Notes: a model not told the origin generated them from the sequence alone. A stretch of DNA of 64,000 bases from Ruegeria sp. SCSIO 43209 (GCF_019904295.1 NZ_CP065359.1:2009001-2073000), one strand, 5' to 3'. Counted from the first letter of the stretch, positions 33,887 to 44,317 are shown. Numbers and translations are program-made.

Positions 33887-34556
33887 GCACGCCACCCTCC
33901 AGCCGCAACATCCGGTCCATCCGCGCCGCCAGATCAAGGTTATGCGTCGCGATCAGCGCCGAAAGCCCCTCATCCCGGACCAGCGCCATAAGGGCCGCAA
34001 ACACCTGATCCGAGGTATCGGGGTCCAGATTGCCGGTTGGCTCATCCGCCAGCAGCACACGTGGCTGATTTGCCAGTGCCCGGCAGAAGGCCACGCGCTG
34101 TTGTTCTCCGCCCGACAAGGCTGCTGGCCGGTGATCTGCGCGCGGAGCGACGCCAACGCGATCAAGTAACTGCATCGCACGGGCTTGCGCTGCTTTCTCG
34201 GAAGCACCGTTTGCCAGTTGCGGCAACACGATGTTCTCCAGCGCCGTAAACTCAGGCAACAGATGGTGGAACTGATAGACGAAGCCAACATCGCGCCGAC
34301 GGATCGCTGTGCGCGTGCGATCCCCTTTGCCCGTCGCGCCCTGCCCTGCGACTTCGACTTCGCCGGTATCCGGGATATCCAGCAGGCCCGCGATATGCAG
34401 TAGGGTCGACTTGCCCGCCCCGGATGGCGCAACCAGTGCCACAGCCTCACCCGCGCGCAGCTCCAGATCGGCACCGCGCAGAACCTGCACCTCTCCTGGG
34501 GTGCCTTGCAGATAGGTCTTGGTCAGACCGCTGAGCCTCAAAGTCACATCACTCAT
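33870..34556 (-). CDS. lolD: LolD, ATPase of the lipoprotein-releasing ABC system
   Basis: Energises transfer of outer-membrane lipoproteins from the inner membrane to LolA. The ATG at 34556 ([18 protein letters not shown]) gives 228 residues. Walker [19 protein letters not shown]-loop [12 protein letters not shown], signature [16 protein letters not shown] and Walker [13 protein letters not shown] are intact. The Q-loop FHHLL form is characteristic of LolD. It overlaps the upstream permease gene by eight bases. Confidence 0.95.
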   Translation of the reverse strand: MSDVTLRLSGLTKTYLQGTPGEVQVLRGADLELRAGEAVALVAPSGAGKSTLLHIAGLLDIPDTGEVEVAGQGATGKGDRTRTAIRRRDVGFVYQFHHLLPEFTALENIVLPQLANGASEKAAQARAMQLLDRVGVAPRADHRPAALSGGEQQRVAFCRALANQPRVLLADEPTGNLDPDTSDQVFAALMALVRDEGLSALIATHNLDLAARMDRMLRLEGGVLRPAE

Positions 34557-35835
34557 AGCGCAGCGCCTCAACCGGGTTCAGCCGCGCTGCGCGACGAGCC
34601 GGGAAATAAGTGACAAGGAAAGACAGGCCAAGTGACAGCCCTATCGCTTTCATGACGTCAGACAGGTGCAATTCGGCGGGCAATGCGTAGATGCCGCGAA
34701 TGGACGGGTCCCAGACGCCGCCACCCATGACGTAGTTCACGAAGGAAAAAATCGGATCGATATAGATAGCGAAGAGGCAGCCCAGTACGACGCCCATCGC
34801 TGTTCCGATGATTCCCGTAAAGGCCCCGCAAATGAAGAACACCCGCAGCACTGATCCTTCGCTGAGCCCGATGGTGCGTAAGATACCGATGTCGCGCCCT
34901 TTGTTCTTCACCAGCATGATCAACCCCGAGACGATGTTCATTGCTGCAATCAGCACGAGGATCGACAGGATGATGAACATCACATTGTCTTCGACCTCCA
35001 GCGCTCGCAGGAATCCTCCTGAGGCATCCTGCCAAGTCCATATCTGGCTGCGCTCACCTGCGGCCTCAAGGATCGGAATCAGGATCGGGGTCAGCTCTTC
35101 GGGGCGCTCGACCATCACTTCGATCTCGTCCGCCACGCCTTCACGGTTGAAAAAGCTTTGCGCCTCGGCAAACGGCATGTAGACGCGCGTGCGGTCGATG
35201 TCATAGCGCCCGGCAGAAAAGACATAGACCACCTCATAAGCGTTCACGCGGGGAGATGTGCCAAATGCGGTTTTGACACCGTTGGGCGAGGTCAGTTTGA
35301 CCCGATCCCCCACCGTCGCCCCGATGGCCCGCGCCACCCCCGAGCCGATGGCGATGCCGTCCGGGAACCGTGACAGGTCACCATAGGCCTCTTCGCTTTC
35401 TGCAATACCGGGCAACCCGGCCAGATCGTCGGGACGAATGCCAAAGACCTGCACGCCTGAACTGCGGTCCGCATTGGTGATCAGCACCTGCCCTTTGACA
35501 AGCGGTGCTGCCCGTTCGGCCCCCGGCACCTGCGCGATCCGCTCGGCCATTCCATCGAAATCCGTGATGGTGCGGTCTAGCCGCCCCTGCGCATCGATTT
35601 CTCCGGCGGAATACACCGTGACATGTGCGTTGGCCCCAAGAATAGTGCCCACGAATTCTGACCGGAATCCGGACCGAACAGCCAGCGTCGCGATCAGAGC
35701 GAACACAGCGAGCGTAATCCCGATCAGCGAGATCCAGGTCATCACGCTAACGCCCCCTTCGGCCCTACGGGCACGGAGGTATCGCCAGGCGATTTTCCAT
35801 TCGAAAGGGGCAAAGGGCGGGGGAGATTTGGCCAT
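34549..35835 (-). CDS. lolC: LolC/LolE-family lipoprotein-releasing permease
   Basis: Integral membrane component of the Lol exporter, 428 residues from the ATG at 35835 ([24 protein letters not shown]). Topology is the family one: an N-terminal helix ([24 protein letters not shown]), a large periplasmic domain, then three helices at the C-terminus. Many alphaproteobacteria have a single LolF-like permease combining LolC and LolE roles; the only copy here fits that. It is immediately upstream of lolD. Confidence 0.92.
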   Translation of the reverse strand: MAKSPPPFAPFEWKIAWRYLRARRAEGGVSVMTWISLIGITLAVFALIATLAVRSGFRSEFVGTILGANAHVTVYSAGEIDAQGRLDRTITDFDGMAERIAQVPGAERAAPLVKGQVLITNADRSSGVQVFGIRPDDLAGLPGIAESEEAYGDLSRFPDGIAIGSGVARAIGATVGDRVKLTSPNGVKTAFGTSPRVNAYEVVYVFSAGRYDIDRTRVYMPFAEAQSFFNREGVADEIEVMVERPEELTPILIPILEAAGERSQIWTWQDASGGFLRALEVEDNVMFIILSILVLIAAMNIVSGLIMLVKNKGRDIGILRTIGLSEGSVLRVFFICGAFTGIIGTAMGVVLGCLFAIYIDPIFSFVNYVMGGGVWDPSIRGIYALPAELHLSDVMKAIGLSLGLSFLVTYFPARRAARLNPVEALRYE

Positions 35836-36227
35836 TCCTGCCTCGGGTTCAGATTTTTCGCGACCCTTTCGACATTTCGCCGGATGGTCAAGCCAGTTAT
35901 CGTGCGGACACCGGTTCGGCGTTACTGCGCCCGATAAAGGGGCGAAAAGAACAGTTTGAAACGAATCATTTGCCCCAAGCGCCAACTCATCAGCGGCAGC
36001 GCGAGAAATCACTGGCCGCAAATTATACCAATGGTTGTGAACCCCTTCACAGACAAGGGCTTATTGTTTCAGTTATGAAGTCAATGTGAGATATCAGCAC
36101 CCGACTGAGTCACAATCGCAACATTCAGGTGCGAAATATTGTTTCACAAATTGATTAGTGTGAGAAACTTTGTCACCCTATTTGTGTGGGGGACACATTT
36201 TAAGAGTTTAAGGGCGGAGGCACGCTC
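35836..36227. other. Divergent intergenic region lolC / hypothetical gene
   Basis: 392 bases without a gene. The part from about 36015 is AT-rich. It contains a degenerate inverted repeat GTTTCACA ... TGTGAGAAAC near 36142-36167. No clear promoter is identified. Confidence 0.6.
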
Positions 36228-36584
36228 ATGGGTATTCAAGAACATATGGAAGGTACGGGCCCGATTACTGCCCGTTCAGCAGCAACAGAACTGGATTGCG
36301 AAAGCGCCGCATTGTTGCGGGCAGCGATCAGGCCAGTTTTCACAAGCGCAGCAAGCTGGGCCGGGTTGGCCGACATACTGCGGGACAAAGGCTATCGCCT
36401 TGCTTTCCGGCAGGGGCGGCTGTGCATCACGGATCGCACCACTGACGAACGCGTCTGTGGATTGCGGTTTCTGGGCTTCGAACTGGCGGAACTTGTACGC
36501 CGCTTTGGTCGCCCGATCGTGGTCGCACGCGGCAGCGAAGCGGACGGCGATTTCCTGACCGCACGTCCGACCTCAGCTTCCTGA
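36228..36584 (+). CDS. Hypothetical protein, possibly nucleic-acid related
   Basis: A 118-residue protein I do not recognise. GGAGG stands before the ATG. It starts with a helical part (SAATELDCESAALLRAAIRPVF) followed by WAGLADILRDKGYRLAFRQGRLCITDRTTDERVCGLRFLGFELAELVRRFG in short elements, ending Arg/Pro-rich. The GYRLAFRQGRLCITD stretch is loosely like segments near relaxase domains, but too weak for a call. It is a singleton between lolC and the converging proS, 30 bases away. Confidence 0.65.
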   Translation: MGIQEHMEGTGPITARSAATELDCESAALLRAAIRPVFTSAASWAGLADILRDKGYRLAFRQGRLCITDRTTDERVCGLRFLGFELAELVRRFGRPIVVARGSEADGDFLTARPTSAS

Positions 36585-36614
36585 GCTAAACCGCCGAACG
36601 TTGCACCGCCTTGT

Positions 36615-37955
36615 TCAGGCGATGCCCTCATAGATTTCTGCGATCTTGGTGACGGCCGCTTCGGGGCTGAGTTCCTCACTTTCGCCGGTACGGCGGCTGG
36701 TGAGTTCGACCACACCGTTCTTCAGACCACGCGGGCCCACTGTGATGCGCCACGGCAGACCGATCAGGTCCATGGTGGCAAACTTGCCCCCTGCCCGTTC
36801 ATTCCGATCATCATAAAGCGGCTCAAGCCCCAGCGCAGTCAACGCGCTGTAGAGTTTATCGCACGCCGCGTCCGCCTCTTCATCACCTTGCTTCAAGTTC
36901 ACAATGCCGCAATGGAATGGAGTCACGCCTTCGGGCCAAATGATGCCCTTATCGTCATGGCTGGCTTCGATGATCGCACCGATCAGGCGGCTAACGCCGA
37001 TGCCGTGGCTGCCCATATGCACCGGAACCGGCTTGCCATCCGGGCCTTGCACAGTCGCTCCAAGAGCTTCGGAATACTGGGTGCCAAAATAAAAGATCTG
37101 CCCCACTTCGATACCACGCGCCACGCGGCGGCGGTTTTCGGGGATTTGGTCAAACAGGGCTTCGTCGTGGGTTTCGTCCGTGCGGGCGTATTTAGAGGTG
37201 AACTCTTCGAGGATCGCCTGACACTGTTCGCGGCTATCATAGTCGATCTCACGATCGCCGAAGGTCAGATCGGTGACCGCGCTGTCATAAAAGACCTCGG
37301 ACTCGCCGGTATCGGCCAGTACGAGGAACTCATGCGTGTAGTCACCGCCGATAGGTCCAGAATCAGCGCGCATCGGGATGGCCTGCAGACCCATCCGCTC
37401 ATAAGTACGCAGATAACTGACCAAGTGGCGGTTATAGGCGTGCAGCGCGTCTTCTTTGGTCAGATCGAAATTGTATCCGTCCTTCATGTAGAACTCGCGC
37501 CCCCGCATCACGCCGAAACGTGGGCGGATTTCATCGCGGAACTTCCACTGAATCTGATAGAGCGTCAGCGGCAGGTCTTTGTAGCTGCTCACGTGGCCGC
37601 GGAAGATGTCGGTCACCAGTTCCTCGGCGGTTGGCGTGTACAGCATATCGCGACCGTGGCGGTCCTGCATGCGAAGCATTTCCTGGCCATAATCGTCATA
37701 ACGACCGGATTCGCGCCACAGGTCGGCTGATTGCAGAATCGGCATCTGGATCGCGATGTGCCCAGCCCGCGCCTGCTCTTCATGCACAATGTTCTCCAGC
37801 TTGCGCAGAACTTTGAAGCCCAATGGCAACCAGGAATAAATCCCGGCGGCGGCCTGTTTGATCATCCCGGCACGCAGCATCAGCCGGTGGCTGACGATCT
37901 GAGCCTCCGAGGGGTTTTCCTTGAGAACGGGCAGAAAGTAACGGCTGAGGCGCAT
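36615..37955 (-). CDS. proS: ProS, prolyl-tRNA synthetase (short alphaproteobacterial type)
   Basis: Class II aminoacyl-tRNA synthetase charging tRNA-Pro. The 446 residues lack the roughly 180-residue INS editing domain present in the long bacterial form (about 570), as is usual in alphaproteobacteria. Motif 2 [25 protein letters not shown] is split over typical positions, motif 3 [13 protein letters not shown] is near 315, and an anticodon-binding domain follows. In such species Ala-tRNA-Pro is normally cleared by a separate deacylase. Confidence 0.96.
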   Translation of the reverse strand: MRLSRYFLPVLKENPSEAQIVSHRLMLRAGMIKQAAAGIYSWLPLGFKVLRKLENIVHEEQARAGHIAIQMPILQSADLWRESGRYDDYGQEMLRMQDRHGRDMLYTPTAEELVTDIFRGHVSSYKDLPLTLYQIQWKFRDEIRPRFGVMRGREFYMKDGYNFDLTKEDALHAYNRHLVSYLRTYERMGLQAIPMRADSGPIGGDYTHEFLVLADTGESEVFYDSAVTDLTFGDREIDYDSREQCQAILEEFTSKYARTDETHDEALFDQIPENRRRVARGIEVGQIFYFGTQYSEALGATVQGPDGKPVPVHMGSHGIGVSRLIGAIIEASHDDKGIIWPEGVTPFHCGIVNLKQGDEEADAACDKLYSALTALGLEPLYDDRNERAGGKFATMDLIGLPWRITVGPRGLKNGVVELTSRRTGESEELSPEAAVTKIAEIYEGIA

Positions 37956-38120
37956 AACGTAACCTTACGGGTGAGAATTTCGCTGCAAGGTGATTATTCC
38001 AAAGCCTAGCCGGGGGCAATCGCACATCGGTGTTTTGCGACCCATGCGCAGTCGGTTTTTTGATTGACCCGAGCGTTGGGGTTTTCAATGTTGGCGCAAA
38101 CGTTAAACCGCGAGGCAGCA

Positions 38121-39485
38121 ATGCAAACAATCACCGAACCCGCCCGCCAGATCCCCGTTGTTCACCAGACCGACGTATTGGTTGTCGGCTCGGGCCCCGC
38201 TGGATTGTCAGCAGCGCTGGCTGCCGCACGCGCTGGGGCCGAAGTTTCCTTGATGGATAGATTCGGTTGCATGGGTGGGAATATTACGGCAGTCGGCGTC
38301 GAAGGCTTTGCCTGGTATCGCCACGAACAAACTGTCGAGGCCGGTGGCATCGGCATGGAGTTCGAAACCCGCGCCAAAGAGATGGGTGCAGCGGTGCCTG
38401 AAAGCCAATCGCTCAGCTACGAACTCGACAGCGAGGGCTTCAAACTGGTGGCCGACAAGCTGGTTGAAGAGGCTGGCGTCCATCCGATGTTGCACCGGCA
38501 ATTCGTCGCCCCGATCATGGAGGGGGATCGCATCACTGGGGTGATTACCGAATCCAAAGCGGGGCGTGAGGCGATCTTGGCCAAGGTTGTCATCGACGCC
38601 ACAGGGGATGCAGATGTAGCGCATCGCGCGGGCGCCCCGACCCACAAGACGCCACGCGAGGACATGATGGCGGCCTCAGTGATGTTCCATCTGGCCGGTG
38701 TCGACAAACGGGCCTTTATTGAAGGTGTCAAAGCCGACCCGCAGACCTACAAAGACTGGGGTGGCGGTGGCGAATGGAATATCGAAACCTCGGGCAAAGA
38801 GGACGACATGTTCTCGCCCTTCGTCAAGAAACCCTTCCAGCAGGCGATTGATGAGGGCCTGATACCGGCTCATTTGAACACGATCGCGGGGACCTGGGGG
38901 GCGATGCACGATACCGGAGAACTGACCTATATGAACCTGATTCATATGGACCAGATCGATGGAACCGACCCCGAAAGCCTGACCTTTGGTGAAATCGAAG
39001 GCCGCCGACAGGCGATGCTGGCCATTGATGCCCTCCGCCGTTTCATGCCGGGGTGCGAAAACGCACGTCTACGCAATTTCGGAATGACCATCGGCATTCG
39101 GGATACGCGCAAGATCGATGCCGTCTACAACATGACCGAAACCGATGCCCGACATCAGGGCCGGTTCGAGGATTCCATCGGTATCTACCCTGAATTCATC
39201 GATGGCTACGGCATTCTGATCTTGCCGACCACGGGGCGATATATGCAGATTCCGTATCGCTCGATGCTGCCCAAAGGGATCAAGGGCCTGTTGGTTGCGG
39301 GCAGGTCCCATGGCGCGGATCGGGTCGCTCACGCCGCGACGCGCAACATGTCCTGCTGCGCGGTGATGGGTCAGGGCGCAGGGATCGCTGCGGCGTTATC
39401 CTTGAAAAGCAATCAAGATCTCGACAGCATGAACCTTGTTCCTGTGCATCAGGAACTGGAACGACAAGGCGTGAGAATTACCTAA
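38121..39485 (+). CDS. FAD-dependent oxidoreductase (FAD_oxidored family)
   Basis: A 454-residue flavoenzyme. The ATG at 38121 is chosen for GAGG seven bases upstream. The dinucleotide-binding fold is VLVVGSGPAGLSAALAAARAGAEVSLMDR at residues 19-47 with GxGxxG, followed by FGCMGGN, the segment typical of pfam FAD_oxidored proteins, then VVIDATGDADVAHRAGAP and a C-terminal GRSHGADRVAHAATR. Its stop and the start of the 2-oxoglutarate oxygenase share a base (TAATG at 39483-39487), so the two are co-translated and likely act on the same molecule. Substrate unknown. Confidence 0.87.
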   Translation: MQTITEPARQIPVVHQTDVLVVGSGPAGLSAALAAARAGAEVSLMDRFGCMGGNITAVGVEGFAWYRHEQTVEAGGIGMEFETRAKEMGAAVPESQSLSYELDSEGFKLVADKLVEEAGVHPMLHRQFVAPIMEGDRITGVITESKAGREAILAKVVIDATGDADVAHRAGAPTHKTPREDMMAASVMFHLAGVDKRAFIEGVKADPQTYKDWGGGGEWNIETSGKEDDMFSPFVKKPFQQAIDEGLIPAHLNTIAGTWGAMHDTGELTYMNLIHMDQIDGTDPESLTFGEIEGRRQAMLAIDALRRFMPGCENARLRNFGMTIGIRDTRKIDAVYNMTETDARHQGRFEDSIGIYPEFIDGYGILILPTTGRYMQIPYRSMLPKGIKGLLVAGRSHGADRVAHAATRNMSCCAVMGQGAGIAAALSLKSNQDLDSMNLVPVHQELERQGVRIT

Positions 39486-40459
39486 TGGAGCATATTCCGA
39501 CCATAGATATCAGCCCGCTGACTGATCCTTCTAGTCCGCTGTATCAAGCAACGGTCGCGCAGATCATGGATGCCTGCACCAGTATCGGGTTTCTGTCGAT
39601 CACAGGAACAGGCATCGCGCCTGAGCACATCGAGCAGGTGCGCGAGTGTGTCAGTGCGATCTTTGATATCGACGAGGCCCGAAAATGGGATCAGGCCATC
39701 ACCCGCGAAAACTATCGTGGGTACATTCCGATGGGGTTCTTCACGCCCAATGACGGCTCGGGCGCGGCGGATAAGTACGAAGGGTACAAGCTGCATTTCG
39801 AAGCAGCCGAAGATGCGCCGATCCGGGTTGAATGCGCACTTTACGGCCCGAATATCTGGCCCCGAGAAGTGCCCCAGGCCCGCGCGGTAATACTGGATTA
39901 CTGGCTACAGCTTGATGGCGTAACAGATCTTTTGCTGGGTGCATTGGAAGTGGGGTTAAAAATCCCGCCCAACACACTACGCGACGCCTTCCGCGACCCG
40001 ATGACCAACATGACCCTGCTACACTATCCGCCACAATCCCCGGATGAGCGTGGCTATGGAATTCATCCGCATAAGGACACCGACGCACTGACAATAATCG
40101 CTCCCGATCCGGTCGGAGGACTTGAGGTGCAGACCCGCACCGGCGGCTGGATCACACCGGACTGCCCGCCCGGCGGCTTCGTGGTCAATATCGGCGACAT
40201 GCTGGAACTGTGGTCGGGCGGGCGGTTGAAATCGACCCCGCATCGCGTGGTTAATCGATCCGGGCGTGAACGCTATTCCTTCCCTTATTTCGCCGTTCCG
40301 CGCCACGATGTGGTGGTTGCGCCACTGCTGCCTGCCCTGCCCGGCTTTGATCGCCCGAAGGTACATTGCGGACACTGGTCGGCGGAAATCTGGCGCACCA
40401 ACTGGCCTGATGAAATGGCCACAGGTGAGACACCGGAACTGGGTACTCTGACAGACTAG
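39485..40459 (+). CDS. 2-oxoglutarate/Fe(II) oxygenase, isopenicillin N synthase-like
   Basis: A 324-residue non-haem iron oxygenase with the DIOX_N domain (IPTIDISPLTDP at the N-terminus) and the 2OG-FeII core. Iron ligands HxD in GIHPHKDTDALT (about 196-200) and the distal His in STPHRVVN (about 250) are present, with Arg in RYSFPYF for binding 2-oxoglutarate. It begins on the last base of the FAD-oxidoreductase stop. Relatives include gibberellin-type and ethylene-forming oxidases; reaction unknown. Confidence 0.9.
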   Translation: MEHIPTIDISPLTDPSSPLYQATVAQIMDACTSIGFLSITGTGIAPEHIEQVRECVSAIFDIDEARKWDQAITRENYRGYIPMGFFTPNDGSGAADKYEGYKLHFEAAEDAPIRVECALYGPNIWPREVPQARAVILDYWLQLDGVTDLLLGALEVGLKIPPNTLRDAFRDPMTNMTLLHYPPQSPDERGYGIHPHKDTDALTIIAPDPVGGLEVQTRTGGWITPDCPPGGFVVNIGDMLELWSGGRLKSTPHRVVNRSGRERYSFPYFAVPRHDVVVAPLLPALPGFDRPKVHCGHWSAEIWRTNWPDEMATGETPELGTLTD

Positions 40460-40549
40460 GGTATAAAAATCGCTCGCCATGAACCGCTTGCATCGCCGGG
40501 CGTCATGGGCCAAGAACACGGCAATGCTGTGCAAACGAGGGATTGCGCC

Positions 40550-41623
40550 ATGGCCTTGCCGGTGAAGGATCAGCTTAGATACTGGGGCATTGCCGCCGCT
40601 GTTTTCGTGCTGCTTTTGTACCTGTTGGGCGATGTCTTGCTGCCCTTTGTGATCGGTGGTGCGATTGCATATTTCCTTGATCCCGTTGCGGACCGCCTGG
40701 AAACACTCGGCCTTTCGCGCATGGCTGCGACCGGGATCATTACCGTTGTCGGCGTGTTTGGTTTTGTTTTGATGATTCTTATGGTTGTGCCCGCGTTGAT
40801 CACACAGCTACTGGATCTGATTGATGTTTTGCCAAGCCTTTTTAAAGAACTGCGCGCCTTTATTGAGAAACAATTCCCGGCTTTGCTCGATCGCGAATCA
40901 AATACCCACCAGATGCTGGTGTCATTTGGCGAGACGCTGAAATCAAAAACCGGCGATGTGCTGCAAACCGTTCTGGCCTCATTGGGTTCAGCGATAAATG
41001 TTGTCGTCCTGTTGGTTATCGTACCGGTTGTCGCGGTTTATCTGCTGATGGATTGGGATCGCATGATCACCCGGATCGGAGAGCTCTTGCCCCGTGATCA
41101 CGCCCCCACGATCAAACGACTTGCTGGTGAAATCGACGCCGTTCTTGCCTCATTCGTGCGTGGAATGGGTACCGTCTGCCTGATCCTCGGCACCTACTAT
41201 GCTGTCGCATTGATGCTGGTCGGTCTGCAATTCGGCCTGATCGTCGGCTTCATTGCAGGGCTGGTAACCTTCATCCCCTATTTGGGCGCCCTGATCGGAG
41301 GCACCCTGGCCATAGGCCTGGCCCTGTTTCAGTTCTGGGGGGATTGGGCACATATCGGTTTGGTCGCCGGTATTTTTGCTATCGGACAGGTGACCGAGGG
41401 CAACTTCCTGACGCCCAAACTTGTCGGTAGTTCGGTGGGCCTGCACCCGGTCTGGCTGCTGCTGGCCTTGTCGGTCTTCGGCGCGCTGTTCGGCTTCGTC
41501 GGAATGCTGATCGCAGTACCTGTAGCGGCTGCCTTGGGTGTGCTGGCACGGTTTGCGACCGAGCAGTATCTGCACAGCCGCCTATATACCGGGCTTGAAG
41601 GGCTCAATCAGGAAGACGAATAA
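40550..41623 (+). CDS. AI-2E (PerM) family membrane protein
   Basis: A 357-residue polytopic membrane protein, start ATG 40550 (MALPVKDQLRYWG). It has seven or eight helices with the AI-2E pattern LPFVIGGAIAYFLDPVADRLE, VVALIGYFGLITFIPYLGALIGGTLAI-like segment FIAGLVTFIPYLGALIGGTLA and LTPKLVGSSVGLHPVWLLLALSVFG in pieces. Some members export autoinducer-2, others are Na+/H+ antiporters. hda begins on the base after its stop, an arrangement common in Rhodobacteraceae. Confidence 0.9.
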   Translation: MALPVKDQLRYWGIAAAVFVLLLYLLGDVLLPFVIGGAIAYFLDPVADRLETLGLSRMAATGIITVVGVFGFVLMILMVVPALITQLLDLIDVLPSLFKELRAFIEKQFPALLDRESNTHQMLVSFGETLKSKTGDVLQTVLASLGSAINVVVLLVIVPVVAVYLLMDWDRMITRIGELLPRDHAPTIKRLAGEIDAVLASFVRGMGTVCLILGTYYAVALMLVGLQFGLIVGFIAGLVTFIPYLGALIGGTLAIGLALFQFWGDWAHIGLVAGIFAIGQVTEGNFLTPKLVGSSVGLHPVWLLLALSVFGALFGFVGMLIAVPVAAALGVLARFATEQYLHSRLYTGLEGLNQEDE

Positions 41624-42313
41624 ATGGCCATGCAGCTCAGCTTTGATCTGCCGTCCAAGACTGCCTTGGGCCGCGAAGACTTTTTCGTCTCGCCTGCTAA
41701 TGCGCTAGCTGTTGCGATGATCTCTGCCACCTCATGGCCTGGCAACAAACTGGTGCTGAGCGGCCCTGCAGGATCGGGCAAGACCCATCTGGCGCATGTC
41801 TGGGCCGGCGAGACCGGCGGTCGAATCGTACAAGCCGCCGCGCTTCGATATGACGACGTGCCGGACCTGGCGCGCGGTCCGGTGGCGGTCGAAGATGTGC
41901 CAGTAATCGCGGCGGACGTCGAGCAGCAGAAAACTCTGTTCCATTTGCACAATCTGGTTCTGGCCGAGGGCCACGCCTTGCTGATGACCGGGCGCACGAC
42001 GCCGAAACTGTGGCATCTGCCGCTGGCCGATCTGCAAAGCCGGGCCGAAGGTGCGCATCATGTGTCGCTTGAAGGACCGGACGATGCGTTGCTGGGCGCA
42101 GTGCTGGCGAAGCTATTCACCGACCGGCAGCTCAATCCGGGGCCTGATGTCATAGCCTATCTGGTCAAGCACATGAATCGCAGCTTTGAAACCGCCGCCC
42201 GCGTCGTCGAACAGCTGGACGAAATTGCGCTGACCGAAAAACGCGACATCACCCGTGCGCTGGCGGTGCGTCTATTGAACACAGAAGCCGAACAATCGGA
42301 TGCCTGCAATTGA
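41624..42313 (+). CDS. hda: HdaA, DnaA-related regulator of replication initiation
   Basis: AAA+ DnaA paralogue that with the sliding clamp stimulates DnaA-ATP hydrolysis. The 229 residues begin MAMQLSFDLPSKT, where QLSFDLP is the clamp-binding motif. Walker A is GPAGSGKTHLAHVW (about 47-60); the Walker B region is degenerate (VAVEDVP). The DNA-binding domain IV of DnaA is absent, as expected. It lies directly after the perM-like gene. Confidence 0.92.
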   Translation: MAMQLSFDLPSKTALGREDFFVSPANALAVAMISATSWPGNKLVLSGPAGSGKTHLAHVWAGETGGRIVQAAALRYDDVPDLARGPVAVEDVPVIAADVEQQKTLFHLHNLVLAEGHALLMTGRTTPKLWHLPLADLQSRAEGAHHVSLEGPDDALLGAVLAKLFTDRQLNPGPDVIAYLVKHMNRSFETAARVVEQLDEIALTEKRDITRALAVRLLNTEAEQSDACN

Positions 42314-42363
42314 CCGGACAAGGGTGATCTCGCATCCTGTCGCGCAAAAGACCTGGGGACACC

Positions 42364-43908
42364 ATGACCAAGATTGCCGAGACTGATTTCCCGGATCACG
42401 GGCTGTTCGGAAGGCCGCTGTTCGAAGATCCGGGCGCCCGTGCACTTTCCCGGGTCGGGGTTGTCGATATCGGATCGAACTCGGTCCGGATGGTGATTTT
42501 TGACGGCGCGGCGCGCTCACCGGCCTATTTCTACAATGAAAAGGTGATGTGCGAACTGGGCGCCGGCCTGTCAGAGACCGGCCGACTGAACCCTGAAGGT
42601 CGCAAACGGGCGCTGGCTGCCTTGCACAGGTTTCAGCATCTTGCCAGAGACCTCGGCCTGCCCGCCCTGCACGCGGTCGCCACCGCTGCGGTGCGCGAGG
42701 CCAGCGATGGACCGGATTTCTGCGCGCAGGCAAAAGCCGAAACCGGCCTGATCATCAACGTTGTCGATGGCGAGGAAGAAGCACGGCTCTCAGCTCAGGG
42801 CGTGCTGCTGGGTTGGCCCGGAGCTTATGGGCTGATCTGCGACATCGGTGGCTCGTCCGTCGAACTCGCTGAGATCGGAGGCGGCAAGGTCGGACGTCGC
42901 ATGACTTCGCCCCTGGGGCCGCTCAAGCTGCGCGATATCAAAGGCGGTCGCCGGGCGCGTAAGGAGCATATCAAGAAGACGCTGGAAGAGATGCGCGACC
43001 GGATGGGCCCTCAACGTGATCGGCTGTTTCTGGTCGGCGGCAGTTGGCGCGCCTTCGCACGTCTGGACATGTTGCGCCGAGGCTATCCGCTGAACGTGCT
43101 GCACGAATACCGCATGACACAAAGTCAGGTACGCGAGACCATCAAGTTCATCGAACAGAATGATCCTGATGAATTGCGCGCATTGGCCGGTGTGTCGGGA
43201 TCGCGTATGGCATTGATCCCCTATGCAATGGATGTGCTTTCACGCCTGATCCGCACGTTCAAACCAAAGGACATCGCGATTTCAAGCTACGGCATCCGCG
43301 AAGGATTGCTGTATGAACAGATGCCGCAACGCCTGCGCGACCGGGATCCTTTGATCGAAGCCTGCCGGTTTGCCGAAGCGAAAGACGCGCGCTTGCCCGG
43401 TTTCGGCAAACACCTGTTCGATTTTGTCATGCCCTTGTTCCGTTCGGCGCCGGAACCGATGCTGCGCCTGATCAAGGCAGCTTGTCTGCTGCACGACGTC
43501 AGTTGGCGTGCGCATCCAGATTACCGGGCCGAGGCTTGTTTCGAATATGTCACCCGCGCCAACATGAGCGGGATCAAACATTCCGAGCGGATCTTTATCG
43601 GGCTCGCTTTGCAACACCGATATCGCAACAAACGTGAAGGGAGCCGCTTTACCGAGCTTTACGAACTGCTCGAAGAACGCGGCCAAGAACAGGCCGAAAT
43701 CCTAGGCAAAGCACTACGGTTCGGAGCGATGCTTTGGATGCAGCACGACGCAGCCATGGGCAAGATGCGTTACTATCCCAAAAAACAAAAGCTCGAACTG
43801 CGTCTGCCCAAATCGGCAGGCGCATTGTTCAACGAAGTCGCCGAGGCCCGTTTTAACTCGTTGGCCGGCGCGCTGAAATCAGAACCCAAAGTGATCATTC
43901 GCGGATAA
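42364..43908 (+). CDS. ppx: Ppx/GppA exopolyphosphatase
   Basis: Hydrolyses inorganic polyphosphate or pppGpp. The 514 residues show the ASKHA nucleotide fold: VVDIGSNSVRMVIFDG near residue 34, DGEEEARLSAQGVLLG, and the second phosphate loop CDIGGSSVELAEI, with a C-terminal HD-like domain (ACLLHDVSWRAHPDY) of the long Ppx type. It starts 50 bases after hda. In many relatives the polyphosphate kinase gene lies between them; it is missing here. Confidence 0.94.
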   Translation: MTKIAETDFPDHGLFGRPLFEDPGARALSRVGVVDIGSNSVRMVIFDGAARSPAYFYNEKVMCELGAGLSETGRLNPEGRKRALAALHRFQHLARDLGLPALHAVATAAVREASDGPDFCAQAKAETGLIINVVDGEEEARLSAQGVLLGWPGAYGLICDIGGSSVELAEIGGGKVGRRMTSPLGPLKLRDIKGGRRARKEHIKKTLEEMRDRMGPQRDRLFLVGGSWRAFARLDMLRRGYPLNVLHEYRMTQSQVRETIKFIEQNDPDELRALAGVSGSRMALIPYAMDVLSRLIRTFKPKDIAISSYGIREGLLYEQMPQRLRDRDPLIEACRFAEAKDARLPGFGKHLFDFVMPLFRSAPEPMLRLIKAACLLHDVSWRAHPDYRAEACFEYVTRANMSGIKHSERIFIGLALQHRYRNKREGSRFTELYELLEERGQEQAEILGKALRFGAMLWMQHDAAMGKMRYYPKKQKLELRLPKSAGALFNEVAEARFNSLAGALKSEPKVIIRG

Positions 43909-44280
43909 TCAGATATCGGTATAACCGTTAGAAGTCTCTTCTTCCGGCACAACTTCTTCGGGCTGATCTTTGGGCTTCTTGCGGATGATAATGTCGCCGT
44001 TTGGTAACATCTCGGGCGATTCATACGCGCTCCAATCCTGCACCTGAGCAGCCAACTCAGCCAGCGCCGGACCCATTTCCCGCATGAAAGACTGCAAAGC
44101 CGGACCAAATTGGTCCGCAAATCCACGCAGGTCTTCGATCGTGGGCTCCATCTCTTGCCGCAAGCCTTCCAGAAACAACTCGGCACCCCGCTCCATCAGC
44201 GACTTACCCGAATCGTCCTGTGCTTGGGCAGGCAGGGCCAAGGCGGTACAAATAGCGCTGATCAGCATGAGACGTAGCAT
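43909..44280 (-). CDS. Small exported hypothetical protein
   Basis: A 123-residue protein with signal peptide (MLRLMLISAICTALALPAQA). The mature part is an amphipathic helix-rich segment (GAELFLEGLRQEMEPTIEDL) ending in an acidic tail (PEEVVPEEETSNG). I recognise it as conserved in roseobacters but without known function. Its stop abuts the ppx stop with no gap, and it faces away from it. It may act in the periplasm. Confidence 0.75.
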   Translation of the reverse strand: MLRLMLISAICTALALPAQAQDDSGKSLMERGAELFLEGLRQEMEPTIEDLRGFADQFGPALQSFMREMGPALAELAAQVQDWSAYESPEMLPNGDIIIRKKPKDQPEEVVPEEETSNGYTDI

Positions 44281-44317
44281 AGCTTGAATATAAGCGAGCG
44301 TGCCGAGTGTTGAAAGG

